Shown piece after piece: positions 1 through 10,273 of a stretch of DNA of 64,000 nt. A program made the position numbers and the translations under genes. Position 1 is the first letter of the stretch. Each line of letters starts with the position of its first letter. Under the pieces are notes generated by a model that did no database searches, had not been told where the DNA came from, and worked only from the letters and a program-made list of their open reading frames with translations. The DNA is taken from contig JANQGJ010000078.1 in NCBI GenBank assembly GCA_028277395.1, forward strand, positions 1 through 64,000, written 5' to 3'. The DNA comes from Bacteroidales bacterium. Lineage in GTDB: Bacteria; Bacteroidota; Bacteroidia; Bacteroidales; F082.

Positions 1-1
1 T

Positions 2-766
2 GTAATGAACAATCCATTGAGGTTTACTGATCATAGTGGGTTTGTGGCACTTGAAAATAGTGACTGGTTTGTAAATAGCACAACCGGAGATGTTTATTAC
101 AACACTGAATACAGGAAAGGAGATGAAGAAAAGATTGAAGGAGAAGGTTGGGAACATTTTGCTGAGAATGGGAAGTTAAAAGCTTCAGGAGAAGAAAGTG
201 TTGATTTAAATATATTGTTTGAAAATCAGGAATTAGCAGATAAATTAAAGGTCGATGAGGCTGGTAAAGTAATATTAAGTTCTGGTGATGCTGTCACAAG
301 CTTTAGTGCAGAAGCGACATTTAAAGGAACAGATGCAAAGGAGCTAATGAGTGGTCAGGGGTATGACTTAAAGCCTGTGCAACAGACTATATATGAGCAA
401 AATATTGAGACTGCTATGCCTGGTCCAGGTGATAAGACTTTCACAATAATAACTGGTAGTGAGATCAAAGTAACAGAGAAAGTAAACTATATTAAATCTG
501 GCAGCATAGAATTTAGAAAAATTCAGATGACTGATGTTTTAACAGATGCTGGAAGCTCAATGCCACTACCGGCAACAGTTGCAAGGTATAAGATAACATA
601 TACTAATAACAAAATACTTAAGTTGGCTAATTCAATTACTTCAATTTCAACTCCACTAGGTGGCACCCATGATCTTCGGGCGAAAAAAAATTATAAAAAC
701 TGGTTAAGATACCCAATGAATAATAAACTCATTAATAATTTTATAAATATCAATGGTACACGTTAG
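2..766 (+). CDS. RHS-repeat protein, C-terminal end (5' truncated by window)
   Basis: The reading frame is open from the first complete codon in the window, so the gene begins upstream. Its first residues read V-M-N-N-P-L-R-F-T-D-H-S-G, the hallmark end of the RHS repeat-associated core (usually YxMNNPLxxTDPxG), after which polymorphic RHS proteins switch to a variable C-terminal tip. The remaining roughly 240 residues are therefore the variable tip. I recognise no toxin domain or catalytic motif in it, and it has no membrane segment. RHS proteins are large secreted or surface proteins whose tips are often toxins. The stop codon overlaps the start of the next gene, a lipoprotein, by 14 bases. 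That tight coupling is the usual place for an immunity gene, but toxicity here is inference. Confidence 0.75.
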   Translation, partial: VMNNPLRFTDHSGFVALENSDWFVNSTTGDVYYNTEYRKGDEEKIEGEGWEHFAENGKLKASGEESVDLNILFENQELADKLKVDEAGKVILSSGDAVTSFSAEATFKGTDAKELMSGQGYDLKPVQQTIYEQNIETAMPGPGDKTFTIITGSEIKVTEKVNYIKSGSIEFRKIQMTDVLTDAGSSMPLPATVARYKITYTNNKILKLANSITSISTPLGGTHDLRAKKNYKNWLRYPMNNKLINNFININGTR

Positions 767-1445
767 ATTATATTTAGTCCTTATTATATTCTTCATGAGT
801 TGTAACAACCATGAAAATCATCTTTTGAAACAGGCGAATAAATTACTTACTAAACAAAGAAGTGGTTTTACAAAAGATTATTTAAAAGAAGGCTTGTTAG
901 TTCATTTTCCAAGAAAGATAAAGAATAATAAAGTGTCGTACTTTTCATATCCCGCCTCTTGCCCACCAACTTTTGAGTGTAGCTCACAGTTTGGAGAGAG
1001 ATGTTTCATCCTTGATAAGTCTGATTACAAATTAGAAATGAAGGAACTTCTAATTGATTCTTCTCAAATATATAAGTATGATAATTATGAAGTTAATATT
1101 ATAATAAAAATGACAGAGTTGAGAGGTGAACGGTTTCCAGTTGAGAAATGTAATAAGTGGTATGAAGGGAAACTACCAATACCATATTTTGAGAATTATA
1201 ATTTTGGTTTAGGAGATGTGCAGGAAACAGTTGAAATTGATGGACAAGTTTATTGTGAATCTATTTATACCATTCCAAGTGATTTACAGGTTTATGTTAT
1301 TGATGCACAACCAGGTGATTTCTGGAAAGTTAGCTGTAACGAAATCCGACCGGAATCACTTAGAGAATGGAAACATGGCTATTCGAGAGGGATAGCTCTT
1401 TCTGATTCGGAGAATATAATTGTTTACTGGGCAATGATATGGTAG
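753..1445 (+). CDS. Small lipoprotein overlapping the RHS tip gene; possible immunity protein
   Basis: The 230-residue product begins with a short basic/hydrophobic signal ending in F-F-M-S-C, a plausible lipobox with the lipidated cysteine at residue 17, so it is expected to be exported and membrane-anchored. The mature part has several cysteines (for example around C-P-P-T-F-E-C and G-E-R-C-F) that could form disulfides, consistent with a periplasmic or surface location. I do not recognise the family. The start lies inside the last codons of the RHS gene (14-base overlap), so the two are translationally linked. That position suggests an immunity or partner role for the RHS tip, which is inference from context only. 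An alternative is an unrelated surface lipoprotein. Confidence 0.7.
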   Translation: MVHVRLYLVLIIFFMSCNNHENHLLKQANKLLTKQRSGFTKDYLKEGLLVHFPRKIKNNKVSYFSYPASCPPTFECSSQFGERCFILDKSDYKLEMKELLIDSSQIYKYDNYEVNIIIKMTELRGERFPVEKCNKWYEGKLPIPYFENYNFGLGDVQETVEIDGQVYCESIYTIPSDLQVYVIDAQPGDFWKVSCNEIRPESLREWKHGYSRGIALSDSENIIVYWAMIW

Positions 1446-1775
1446 CTTTGGTTTTACATATTAAAAATCTTTTCATTGAAGTTATGAGGAATTAACTGAA
1501 ACATCTTAACCAACTGAGATTACTGCATGCCTAAATCTTTATTAAAGCTGGATTGTCAGTATAATGTTGTTTTATGAATTTACTATGGAATATATAGTTA
1601 CCAAATAATTAATAAAAGTGATAGCTTGTGTAATGATTTAATTTTTAAATCTACTTACATATCATTTTAATGAAATGTGATATTACTACTGGAAAATCCT
1701 GAAATAAGAATAACTATATATTACTCTAAATTGAAAAACTTATCTAACAACCTAATTAATATAAAAACATAAGCA
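1446..1775. other. Intergenic stretch, no feature recognised
   Basis: About 330 AT-rich bases between the lipoprotein gene and the next secreted-protein gene. I see no ORF of note, no convincing hairpin terminator and no clear -33/-7 promoter pair. Confidence 0.5.
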
Positions 1776-2915
1776 ATGAGAAATATAACAGTACTTTTGG
1801 GGTTAATATTTTTAACTACTCATATATTTGGTCAAAGCAATTTTGACCCAAGAATTATTATTCTTCTTCCAAAATCAGTCGAAATTGAAAAAGGACTTGG
1901 AAAACAAATTCGATTTTATGAGAAGTACGGAATTTTATATAATAAGAATTACATTATAGAAAAGAAGGATTCACTACTCAATGAGATAATAAATAGTGAC
2001 TCAATCCCAATCTCTCACAAAGAACATCTTAAAAACCAAATTGAATTTGCGGAATATCTAAATTTTGAAAATAGTTTTGCTTGGAAATATTCAGAATCAT
2101 TTCAGCGTTTTCTTGGTTACGAATTAGAGAATGTATTAGTAACCATTGATACATCCATTTCTTTAGGCAAACATGAAACGATGATGGAATTTTCACAGAA
2201 AAAAAATGCTGATTACTTGATTAATATTGATAGTTTAATTATTTCAAAATACAATAAGGATATCCTTGTTAAACCAATTTTTACAATTTACTATCAGAAA
2301 GAAAATCGTATAATTGAGATTGATCCATTTGAATATGAGCAGTATAATAAATCCTCTATTAAAGTCGATAATAAAACTTTAAAAATATATTCTGACGATA
2401 TTGACGCATTCACAAAAATTTTAAGAATAATTGAAAAAAATGGTGATTCTGCTAACAGAGAAAAACTGTATAAACAGAAAACTCTTGAATCGAAACGAAT
2501 TCATGTTCTTGATAGTCTTTTCATAGTTGGAAAGACTTGTGATCCTTTTGTAAACTTTGATAAGGACACAATTTTATCTACTCCTCTATCAAATATTTAT
2601 ACAACTGTTTGTTCAAAGAACAATGAAAGGTGTCTTGTATTTTTTGTAGTCAAGTATCATTTGAAAATAGGTGATATTGAAGGAGTACATGATAAAATTG
2701 ATATCATATATTGTAAGAGTGAAGGGGTAAACTGGGAGGCAGAATACCAAGTTGAGGGAACAATTAAGATCAGTAGTTTAACTCAAGAAGAACTAATGCG
2801 TAGAACTTTTAGAAGTTTGATAGATATGGGTTTCTTCATTGAAAATAGTATTGAAACTAACGATGAATTTTGGATTAAGGAATTATTTAAGAATAGTAAT
2901 AAAAAATTCAAATAA
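1776..2915 (+). CDS. Hypothetical secreted protein
   Basis: The 379-residue product has an N-terminal signal peptide (basic start M-R-N, hydrophobic run to about residue 19, ending I-F-G-Q, a common Bacteroidota signal peptidase I site just before the Q). The rest is hydrophilic and rich in Lys, Ile, Asp and Asn, with no membrane helix, no repeat and no motif that I recognise. It lacks a T9SS sorting tail, so it is probably periplasmic. It stands alone on the plus strand and faces the large MAM-domain gene, from which a bidirectional terminator separates it. Function unknown. Confidence 0.7.
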   Translation: MRNITVLLGLIFLTTHIFGQSNFDPRIIILLPKSVEIEKGLGKQIRFYEKYGILYNKNYIIEKKDSLLNEIINSDSIPISHKEHLKNQIEFAEYLNFENSFAWKYSESFQRFLGYELENVLVTIDTSISLGKHETMMEFSQKKNADYLINIDSLIISKYNKDILVKPIFTIYYQKENRIIEIDPFEYEQYNKSSIKVDNKTLKIYSDDIDAFTKILRIIEKNGDSANREKLYKQKTLESKRIHVLDSLFIVGKTCDPFVNFDKDTILSTPLSNIYTTVCSKNNERCLVFFVVKYHLKIGDIEGVHDKIDIIYCKSEGVNWEAEYQVEGTIKISSLTQEELMRRTFRSLIDMGFFIENSIETNDEFWIKELFKNSNKKFK

Positions 2916-3062
2916 TGAATTGGATTTAATAATCAAGTTAAATATGTTGTGATTTATCAATGTACTTATTGGGATGGTTCTTAACAAATAAATATTTGAA
3001 AAGTGAACCAATCTGTTGATATTTTTAGTTTAGCATGAGACCTGAATATGGTTTTCGTGCGT

Positions 3063-3104
3063 AAAAGAAACTCACGAGATTTATGAATCTCGTGAGTTTC
3101 TTTT
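3063..3104. terminator. Bidirectional intrinsic terminator between convergent genes
   Basis: A perfect 19-base inverted repeat (arms 3063-3081 and 3086-3104, loop TATG) with AAAAGAAACTCACGAGATT as one arm. Each arm ends in a short A or T run, so it can work as a terminator in both directions. It lies between the stop of the plus-strand gene at 2915 and the stop of the minus-strand gene at 3130. Confidence 0.85.
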
Positions 3105-3129
3105 ATGTAGTTTACTGGAAGCAGATTTA

Positions 3130-6100
3130 TTACTTTGTAACCACTGTTGATTTCTCTATTTGTCTGTCTCCTTCAACAATGATATAATATATACCTTTTG
3201 CATGACCGGATAAATCTATTATGTCTTTATATTTATTGATTAGAATAATGTCTGATTTTTGATAAATCATAATTCCCATATTATTAAATACCTTGATATT
3301 TACAACGTTATTGGTTTTTGATTTAATTTCAATCGTAAATACACCATTATTAGGATTTGGAGATACCTCAAGTATTATTCTGTCATTACTATATTTACCA
3401 ACATTTTCATCCTCAATATGAGTAAAGTTTAATGTATTACCACGAGGTGAACCTAAAATCTCAATCTTATCAATTGCAATATCAGATTTCCAGCCTGATC
3501 CGGAGATTGCTTTAAATTTAAATTTTACTGAAGGAGAATAGGCATAATTTGTTAAATACACATATGCATTATTCCATTGATCGCCCTGGTTACCACCTTT
3601 TTCCCATAATGGTATCCATGTATTACCGTTATTCGTAGATACTTCAACTGAAAGGGTTCCCATATCATAACCATACATGTGATATTTGAAGAAAAGCATT
3701 GGACCCATTATGTTTTCCAAATTAATTTCAGGGCTAAAAACAGATGCTTCACTATTATAACAACCACCTCCTGAAACTTCAGTATATAAATATCGCGAGC
3801 TGGCATCATATCCTGAAGAGGGTCCTGTTTGCGAAGAAGGGGTGGCACCTTTTCCAACACCCCAATCAAAATCATCATCACTACTGTTATACCAGCAATA
3901 TGAAGATAAATCTATTGTTCCATTATAATTACAAGTAGAATTTGATTGGCTTTCAAAATTTACAAATGTCTCAAAACCTTCAATATATGGAACTGACAGG
4001 GCATCACAGTTATTGCTAATGCAAACCTTATCTAAAGCAATATCTGAAGTAAAACTTCTTCCTGTAAGTGCCATAAATTTAATTACACAATTAGCTTCGT
4101 TTAAATATTCACTAAGATTAACTATACCTTTATTCCACTTATCTCCCTGATTACCACTAACAGTATAAATGTGATCCCAGGTAATTCCTCCATCAGTTGA
4201 AATAAAAAGCATTAAACTTCCCATGTCCTCTCCATGCATATGATAATAGAAACTGAGTTCCGGAGATTGTAATTGTAAGTTGTTCGATAAATCGAATATT
4301 GGAGTCCTTATTGAAGCCTTCTTATGAAAGCAATATGAAGACTCAACCAGTAGGTAATTACCTTCTCCTTCATACCCGGCAGAAGGACCGGTTCCGGTGG
4401 AGGTTGTCGGGCCTGAATGAACATCCCAGTCAAAATCATCATTTAAGTCATTAAGCCAACAATCACCCAGTAATACTGACCCATCAGGAGTGCAATAATT
4501 CTCTGGAGGAGTACTGGTTGTCCAGTTGTCAAAATCCATTTCATAAGGAAACTCATGGATAACATCACATGGATAATTAATACTCACATGGTCAATTGCA
4601 ATATCTGATAAATAGCTGTCACCTGTTACACCTTTAAATCTAAAAAGGAACTCTTCCACAAAGCTACAATCATAAAGTTCAATTATCGCTTCATTCCACT
4701 GATTACCCTGGTTGCCGGATTTTGACCAAACATTTTGCCAGGTATTCCCATTATCCAGGGATATCTCCACACTTAATGACCCCATATTTCCTGAGTTATC
4801 ATCAAACATATGATAATAAAACTTAAGAGTAGGTTTATATATGATATGAAACACCGGACTTTCCAGATAACCAGTCTTTCCTGTACATGATGAAGCCTCC
4901 AAATATAAATAATTCCCTACCCCGCCATAACCACTACCTGGCCCGGTCCAACTACTTTTTGTTGATCCAGTATATATATCCCAGTCGATATCATCTCCGG
5001 TTATATTCTTCCAACCTTGAGAAAGATTAACACTACCATCAGGTGTACATGAATACCAGGGACTACTGGTGTTCCAAAAATCGAAGGTTTGCAGATAGGG
5101 AATAGTATAACCTTCAGTTTCTCTTACAGTTATTTTGTCTATAGCGATATCAGAAGAGTATGAACTTCCTGTATTAGCAATAAACCTAAACCTCACATCA
5201 CTGGCGTTTTGGTAAGAATCCAAAGGTATAATTGCTTTATTCCAGCTATCACCCTGATCCCCTTCTTTTTTCCATAAAGGTGCCGACCATGTCACACCTC
5301 CATCTGTGGAACATTCAACAGCTAAGCTGCCCATTCCGCTTCCATACATGTGATAATCAAATTCAATATCAAAATGTGATATTCCTGTGAAATCAAATGA
5401 TGGGCTTTGTATAATTCCGATGCGGTTAAAACAGTTTGAAGCTTCTGCATATATATAATTCCCGGTACTATTGCCAGGTCCGGTACCAGTGGATGGTGTC
5501 TTTCCTGAATATACATCAAAATCTATATCATCACCTTTAATATTAACCCATCCATCAGTTAATGGAATACTACCATCCGCTGTACATGTATATTCTGGAT
5601 TGCTTTTTTCCCAGCTATCGAATGTTTGGTGGTAAGGGAACTCGTGAATAGACCTTGTTATGGTACTGTCGTTAAATGATGGAAATAAATAACAAGTTGA
5701 ACCATCATCATATAGATACTCATAAAATGATACATAATATTTAAATCCTGGTTCAAGGTTTGTTATGTTAATGCTACTACCTTCACCTGCATATACCACA
5801 TAATTTCCATGTCCAAGATCATCTCCCAGGCCGAATTTTGAATTAGCAATATAAGATTTGCCTGAAACCGGAGGTGCTGTAACAGCAGAATACTCGTTTC
5901 TTACTACTATCAAAACACCATCACCATCACCTCTGTCCCAGGAAAGGTCAACAGAAGTTGATGTGCTGGAGTTTACCCTGAGATTACTGGCCTGAATACT
6001 GGGTGAAATGCAGAAAGGATAGAAAATCCTTGCAATTCTTGTCTTGTGATGACCCAGGTATACACCACTCATATAACAGTTAGTGTACCAAAAAGAAAAA

Positions 6101-7692
6101 TCTGTAAAATCAACATCAGCACTGCTATAATCTCCCCATCTGTTACTTTCATATTGGGAATAGCTTCCTTCCCAGATTACTTTTTCCGGTAAATCCATCA
6201 TTCCTGTTTTAGCAACCCTTGCAGCATTCGACTGGGCACAAAATCTAATTCCGGGATAAACATCGATTCCATTGGAAACGGAATATCCCAAGAATATAAT
6301 TCCGTTTTTACTTATGGCGATGCTTGGATTCCATCTGCTTACATTATCAGGATTGTAAGTGCTTTGCTGGGCAATGGACCAGCCATCCGATACATTTTCT
6401 CTTTCCAACTCATACCAGCGTAATGCTGATTCGTTATTGCTCTCTGCTATTGTGTGTACACAGACAAGCTTATCTTTGCCTTTTACCTTAATGCATTGGG
6501 CTCTGTGCATTAAAACTTCTGATATAGCATGTAGTTTCTGGTTAGTATTTGGTTGTGGAATATTATCCATAGTATTATTGAAATTCCCGGTAAACGGTTT
6601 TACAGGTAACCTTTGTGAAACATAACAATACGCTGTATTTTCTGGGTTTGTTAAATCCCAGTTTATTATCAGGTCATATATCCTTAATTCATCATTATCA
6701 TTTCCCTGGTTGTCATCTGCAATTGTAATAAGTTGATCTTTAGCTGAACTAAATGATACTCCATCATGATCAACTGGTAAAAGGCAGTGAAAATTATTAT
6801 AAGTAGAAGGCATTATTGGTGAAATGTTAAAACCAAGAATTTTAGCATTACTTTCACCATTGATAATTGCATCCCTATCTAAAGCGAAAACATCACTAAC
6901 CTTATCATTACCTGAGTTATTAACAGACAAGACATAAGATTTTTTACCAACCCCAACCTTCAGGTAGTCATTTGTATATACCTTGTAAGACCATGAATAC
7001 CATTGCCCCGTTGGATCTTTTGTTTTAGATATGGCAAACATAATATAATGATTATTGTTTTCACACTTTGATACAGCAGTTAAGATCCACCTGGAGGCTA
7101 TTTCATCATATAGGACAATGGGATCTCCATCATTGCATGATGCTCCCGGCAGATTCTGATCGAATACCTTGTTTAAATCGATTGGCCCTGTTACAATACT
7201 TCCGCTTTTATTATATACACAAAGAGTCCAGTTCACTGCTTGTACGTAGTGATCTGGACCAACAGCTCCAACTGGATCAGTTGGATATGCCGGTGAATCC
7301 TGACCTGTGTAGTTGCGAATTTCAGCAATAGGACCTTCAGAAACACTATGCCAGGTTTGAACATCAAGGTCATCCTGGATGTAGAACTCATCAGGTAATG
7401 CCAAATCAGTGCGACTATTGTTGTTATTAATATCATTAACCTCCTTTTCTTTTGAATAGTCTGATTCTTTGTTAGAATCAATGTTTGATTCCTGAATCAT
7501 ATTCAATGACGAAGAAATTCCAAATCCGGATGGATAAATAATTTCGGATGGATTGATCTTCATTTCAGAACCACCGGCATTAGTATTTTTATTTTGACTA
7601 ATACCCTTAGCTGCTAAACATAAAACTAATACGACTGATAAAACCGTATTCAATAAAAAATGTTTAAAATAAAATGTGTAATCTTCTTTCAT
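3130..7692 (-). CDS. Giant secreted surface protein with four MAM-like domains and T9SS sorting tail
   Basis: About 1520 residues. The start is taken at the ATG at 7690-7692 (M-K-E-D-Y-T-F), 18 codons inside the longest frame, because it directly precedes the hydrophobic signal sequence ending K-G-I-S-Q and follows AAGAAG. After a variable linker, residues about 100-560 form a beta-rich domain (G-A-V-G-P-D-H-Y-V-Q) common in secreted Bacteroidota proteins. A fibronectin III-like segment lies near 570-680. Then come four copies of a roughly 180-residue MAM/jelly-roll-like domain (about 684-856, 864-1044, 1049-1231, 1236-1414), each with Y-H-M-x-G/D...MGSL...S-T-D/N-G-G-x-T-W and ending S-D-I-A-I-D-K. 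The last about 90 residues match the T9SS type A sorting domain (S-P-N-P-N-N-G-V-F...G-I-Y-Y-I-I-V-E-G). Expected to be exported through the outer membrane and act as an adhesin or surface binding protein; the ligand is unknown. Confidence 0.85.
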   Translation of the reverse strand: MKEDYTFYFKHFLLNTVLSVVLVLCLAAKGISQNKNTNAGGSEMKINPSEIIYPSGFGISSSLNMIQESNIDSNKESDYSKEKEVNDINNNNSRTDLALPDEFYIQDDLDVQTWHSVSEGPIAEIRNYTGQDSPAYPTDPVGAVGPDHYVQAVNWTLCVYNKSGSIVTGPIDLNKVFDQNLPGASCNDGDPIVLYDEIASRWILTAVSKCENNNHYIMFAISKTKDPTGQWYSWSYKVYTNDYLKVGVGKKSYVLSVNNSGNDKVSDVFALDRDAIINGESNAKILGFNISPIMPSTYNNFHCLLPVDHDGVSFSSAKDQLITIADDNQGNDNDELRIYDLIINWDLTNPENTAYCYVSQRLPVKPFTGNFNNTMDNIPQPNTNQKLHAISEVLMHRAQCIKVKGKDKLVCVHTIAESNNESALRWYELERENVSDGWSIAQQSTYNPDNVSRWNPSIAISKNGIIFLGYSVSNGIDVYPGIRFCAQSNAARVAKTGMMDLPEKVIWEGSYSQYESNRWGDYSSADVDFTDFSFWYTNCYMSGVYLGHHKTRIARIFYPFCISPSIQASNLRVNSSTSTSVDLSWDRGDGDGVLIVVRNEYSAVTAPPVSGKSYIANSKFGLGDDLGHGNYVVYAGEGSSINITNLEPGFKYYVSFYEYLYDDGSTCYLFPSFNDSTITRSIHEFPYHQTFDSWEKSNPEYTCTADGSIPLTDGWVNIKGDDIDFDVYSGKTPSTGTGPGNSTGNYIYAEASNCFNRIGIIQSPSFDFTGISHFDIEFDYHMYGSGMGSLAVECSTDGGVTWSAPLWKKEGDQGDSWNKAIIPLDSYQNASDVRFRFIANTGSSYSSDIAIDKITVRETEGYTIPYLQTFDFWNTSSPWYSCTPDGSVNLSQGWKNITGDDIDWDIYTGSTKSSWTGPGSGYGGVGNYLYLEASSCTGKTGYLESPVFHIIYKPTLKFYYHMFDDNSGNMGSLSVEISLDNGNTWQNVWSKSGNQGNQWNEAIIELYDCSFVEEFLFRFKGVTGDSYLSDIAIDHVSINYPCDVIHEFPYEMDFDNWTTSTPPENYCTPDGSVLLGDCWLNDLNDDFDWDVHSGPTTSTGTGPSAGYEGEGNYLLVESSYCFHKKASIRTPIFDLSNNLQLQSPELSFYYHMHGEDMGSLMLFISTDGGITWDHIYTVSGNQGDKWNKGIVNLSEYLNEANCVIKFMALTGRSFTSDIALDKVCISNNCDALSVPYIEGFETFVNFESQSNSTCNYNGTIDLSSYCWYNSSDDDFDWGVGKGATPSSQTGPSSGYDASSRYLYTEVSGGGCYNSEASVFSPEINLENIMGPMLFFKYHMYGYDMGTLSVEVSTNNGNTWIPLWEKGGNQGDQWNNAYVYLTNYAYSPSVKFKFKAISGSGWKSDIAIDKIEILGSPRGNTLNFTHIEDENVGKYSNDRIILEVSPNPNNGVFTIEIKSKTNNVVNIKVFNNMGIMIYQKSDIILINKYKDIIDLSGHAKGIYYIIVEGDRQIEKSTVVTK

Positions 7693-8165
7693 GTTAATCT
7701 TCTTTTTTTTAATTAAAACATGTCTCATTAAACAATCAACAGGCATCTGTGTGCATCAGTTATCTGCTATTGTTGTGAGGACAAAATAAAATATCAATTC
7801 ATCAGGCAAAACTAGTTTGTGCCGACATTAACAAACAATTCTAATCATTACAAAACCATTACATAGTTGTTCCCTGCCATTGCATTTTCGTTACAAAAAA
7901 ATTAATGATTGATAATTTTTAATAATTACGTAATTGAGATACAAAAACCAGGGTATTCTATCAAAAACGTGCTGAAAAAACATATGTGGATATGCCTTGT
8001 TTTGGATGTCCGTTATACATGTATAGTATTGACTTTATGAACAGGAATCAGAATATGGTAAACTGCTAACTGTACAGGTTATCCCTGATTAATCAAATTC
8101 ACACTAAAAAGTAATGAATTATAGAGCATTGCAATTAACAGGTGTCTGACAGAGAGTAGTTAAGA
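7693..8165. other. Intergenic region with a GTAACGAAAATG repeat element
   Basis: About 470 bases upstream of the MAM-domain gene. Besides the candidate promoter, the minus strand at 7894-7871 reads GTAACGAAAATGCAATGGC, closely resembling GTAACGAAAATGTAACGC at about 60656 in the tandem repeat region; TATGTAATGG and TGTAATG follow it. I read this as a degenerate member of the same intergenic repeat family. Nothing coding is seen. Confidence 0.45.
7807..7838 (-). promoter_or_regulatory. Candidate promoter of the MAM-domain gene
   Basis: On the minus strand a -7 box TAGTTTTG (7814-7807) follows a TTG (7838-7836) after 21 bases, matching the Bacteroidota TTG-N19-21-TAnnTTTG promoter. It would give a leader of roughly 105 bases before the start chosen at 7692, supporting that start. 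Confidence 0.5.
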
Positions 8166-8750
8166 TTAAATCTGCCCCCTCTCAATCAATCTTACAATAG
8201 TTTCAATCTGTTTGTCTTCACCTTCGGGATCGTATTTTACTTTCAGGTTATAACCCCAGATACGGGCAAAGGCCTGGTAGAAAAATGCAGTGAATTTACC
8301 CCTAAGTTCCTGAACCAGCTCATATGACGAATTTCCTGTTTCGCGGTCTATTAGTTTTATAAGTATCTTTCCCTGTGAGAAAGTGAGTTTTCTTAACTCT
8401 CCACCGTATTTTTCATTTATCTCTTTCTCAGCTTGTTTCATCAGCTTCTTTCGCTCTTTGTCGCTGGAAGCTTCCCGAAGAAGTTTGTCATATTTACGAA
8501 GCTGATAACCGGCAAGTCGTGCCCAGGGATATACTTTTTTTACGTTTCTTACAAGTTTGGTAAGTTTACGCCTTTCCCTTTTCGTTTTGGGAACACTCAG
8601 TGCATAAACCTCAACATGGTCCAGCAGTATCACAGGTATTGTATCGCCGTCAACTACTACAGCCTGCAGTGTTAAAGGGCTAATTGTCTGACCATTTGAT
8701 GTATAGGTGCAGGCAACCATTATTACCAGTATGAACAGATATTTTTTCAT
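8166..8750 (-). CDS. DUF4294 family protein
   Basis: Start taken at the second ATG (8748-8750, M-K-K-Y-L-F), because it begins a standard signal peptide ending S-N-G-Q; the ATG six codons upstream would add a non-signal-like extension. The mature part matches the Bacteroidota-specific DUF4294 family: V-V-D-G-D-T-I-P-V-I-L-L near the N-terminus, the basic stretch K-T-K-R-E-R-R-K-L, V-K-K-V-Y-P-W-A-R-L-A, and the C-terminal block F-F-Y-Q-A-F-A-R-I-W-G-Y-N-L-K. Length (about 194) is normal for the family. It is a periplasmic or secreted protein of unknown function. It lies downstream of clpX on the same strand but over 200 bases away, so co-transcription is uncertain. Confidence 0.85.
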   Translation of the reverse strand: MKKYLFILVIMVACTYTSNGQTISPLTLQAVVVDGDTIPVILLDHVEVYALSVPKTKRERRKLTKLVRNVKKVYPWARLAGYQLRKYDKLLREASSDKERKKLMKQAEKEINEKYGGELRKLTFSQGKILIKLIDRETGNSSYELVQELRGKFTAFFYQAFARIWGYNLKVKYDPEGEDKQIETIVRLIERGQI

Positions 8751-8971
8751 CAGTACTGCAAAGTACAAACATTATGCCTTTGATTGAGCATATGTGATAA
8801 AAAATCTAAAACCTGCGTTAGTAGAAAAGGTGAGGATCTGAAAGTAAAGGTTTTTATGATTTGAAAATGGGGTTTAATTGCTCAATGGCTTGCCTGCAAT
8901 AATTTATGGAGGCAGTTTAATTATTTAAGAAGTATAATAAAGTGTGAAAATTTCCAATAAATAAAACAGAA

Positions 8972-10210
8972 TTACACTGCAGCTCTCAATTTAGCAAGAC
9001 TTGCTTTGCCAAATTTCTCACTGGCGTATTCCTTTGTGATATTTAGCTTACTGGTTCGTTTCTTTGATGGCAGTTCAAACATTGCATCAACCAGTATTGC
9101 TTCAATTATTGAGCGTAGTCCTCTGGCACCAAGTTTAAACTCTATGGATTTATCAACAATGAACTCAAGGGCTTCGGGTTCGAAGGTGAGCTCAATGTCG
9201 TCCATGCCAAACAACTTCTCAAATTGCTTTGTGAGTGCATTCTTAGGTTCAGTAAGAATTCTTCTAAGAGCGTCTTTGTCAAGAGGATCAAGGTATGTCA
9301 GCACAGGCAACCTTCCAACAATTTCAGGAATGAGCCCAAAATTTTTCAGGTCACTTGGAGCTATATACTGAAGCAGGTTTTTACGATCGATGCTTTCATC
9401 ATTAAGTCCTGAAAACGAATATCCTACAACGTTTGTGCGTAACCTGGAAGCAATGATCCTGTCAATACCATGAAAAGCCCCTCCCGCCACAAAAAGAATA
9501 TTTTTCGTGTTAACGGATATCATTTTTTGTTCGGGATGCTTCCGGCCACCTTGAGGAGGAACATTAACAGATGTACCTTCGAGCAATTTTAATAAGGCCT
9601 GCTGAACACCTTCACCACTTACATCGCGTGTAATTGACGGATTATCGCTTTTACGGGCAATCTTGTCAACTTCATCAATAAATATAATACCCTTTTCAGC
9701 TGCTGCAACATTGTAATCTGCAGCCTGAAGTAATCGTGTAAGAATACTCTCAACATCTTCACCAACATATCCGGCTTCTGTAAGTACTGTAGCATCTGCA
9801 ATAGCAAATGGTACATGCAGCATTCTTGAAATGGTTTTTGCAAGCAATGTTTTTCCAGTTCCAGTTTCTCCAACAAGAATGATATTTGACTTCTCTATTT
9901 CAACATCATTTTCATCAGATTCCTGGGCAATTCGTTTATAGTGGTTATAAACTGCAACAGAAAGCACTTTCTTGGCATCTTCCTGACCTATCACATACTT
10001 GTCGAGGAATGCTTTGATCTCAACCGGCTTAAGTAAAGTGGTTTTACCGGAAGGTACATCATATGATTCAGATGTTTCCTCTTTTAAGATAAGGTTAGCT
10101 TGTTCAATACAGAAGTTACAAATTTGTGAGTCGATGCCGGAAACCAGAATCGAAGTTTCAATCTCAGGTCTTCCACAAAATGAACAATGTCCTTTATCTT
10201 TTTTAGCCAT
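8972..10210 (-). CDS. clpX: ATP-dependent Clp protease ATP-binding subunit ClpX
   Basis: ClpX unfolds substrates and feeds them to ClpP in the cytoplasm. The 412-residue product is full length. It has an N-terminal C4 zinc finger (Cys9, Cys12, Cys31, Cys34), which recognises substrates and adaptors, then the AAA+ module with Walker A G-E-T-G-T-G-K-T (residues 114-121), Walker [10 protein letters not shown], the [13 protein letters not shown] sensor region, the pore/RKH-type segment and the small C-terminal domain with G-A-R-G-L-R-S-I-I. It is the last gene of the tig-clpP-clpX operon, 63 bases after clpP, the standard Bacteroidota arrangement. Confidence 0.98.
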   Translation of the reverse strand: MAKKDKGHCSFCGRPEIETSILVSGIDSQICNFCIEQANLILKEETSESYDVPSGKTTLLKPVEIKAFLDKYVIGQEDAKKVLSVAVYNHYKRIAQESDENDVEIEKSNIILVGETGTGKTLLAKTISRMLHVPFAIADATVLTEAGYVGEDVESILTRLLQAADYNVAAAEKGIIFIDEVDKIARKSDNPSITRDVSGEGVQQALLKLLEGTSVNVPPQGGRKHPEQKMISVNTKNILFVAGGAFHGIDRIIASRLRTNVVGYSFSGLNDESIDRKNLLQYIAPSDLKNFGLIPEIVGRLPVLTYLDPLDKDALRRILTEPKNALTKQFEKLFGMDDIELTFEPEALEFIVDKSIEFKLGARGLRSIIEAILVDAMFELPSKKRTSKLNITKEYASEKFGKASLAKLRAAV

Positions 10211-10273
10211 ATATCAGAGCGTTTTGTTGGTTTATATAGTTACCGGATCAACATTTAAAGTTTGACCGAAGTA

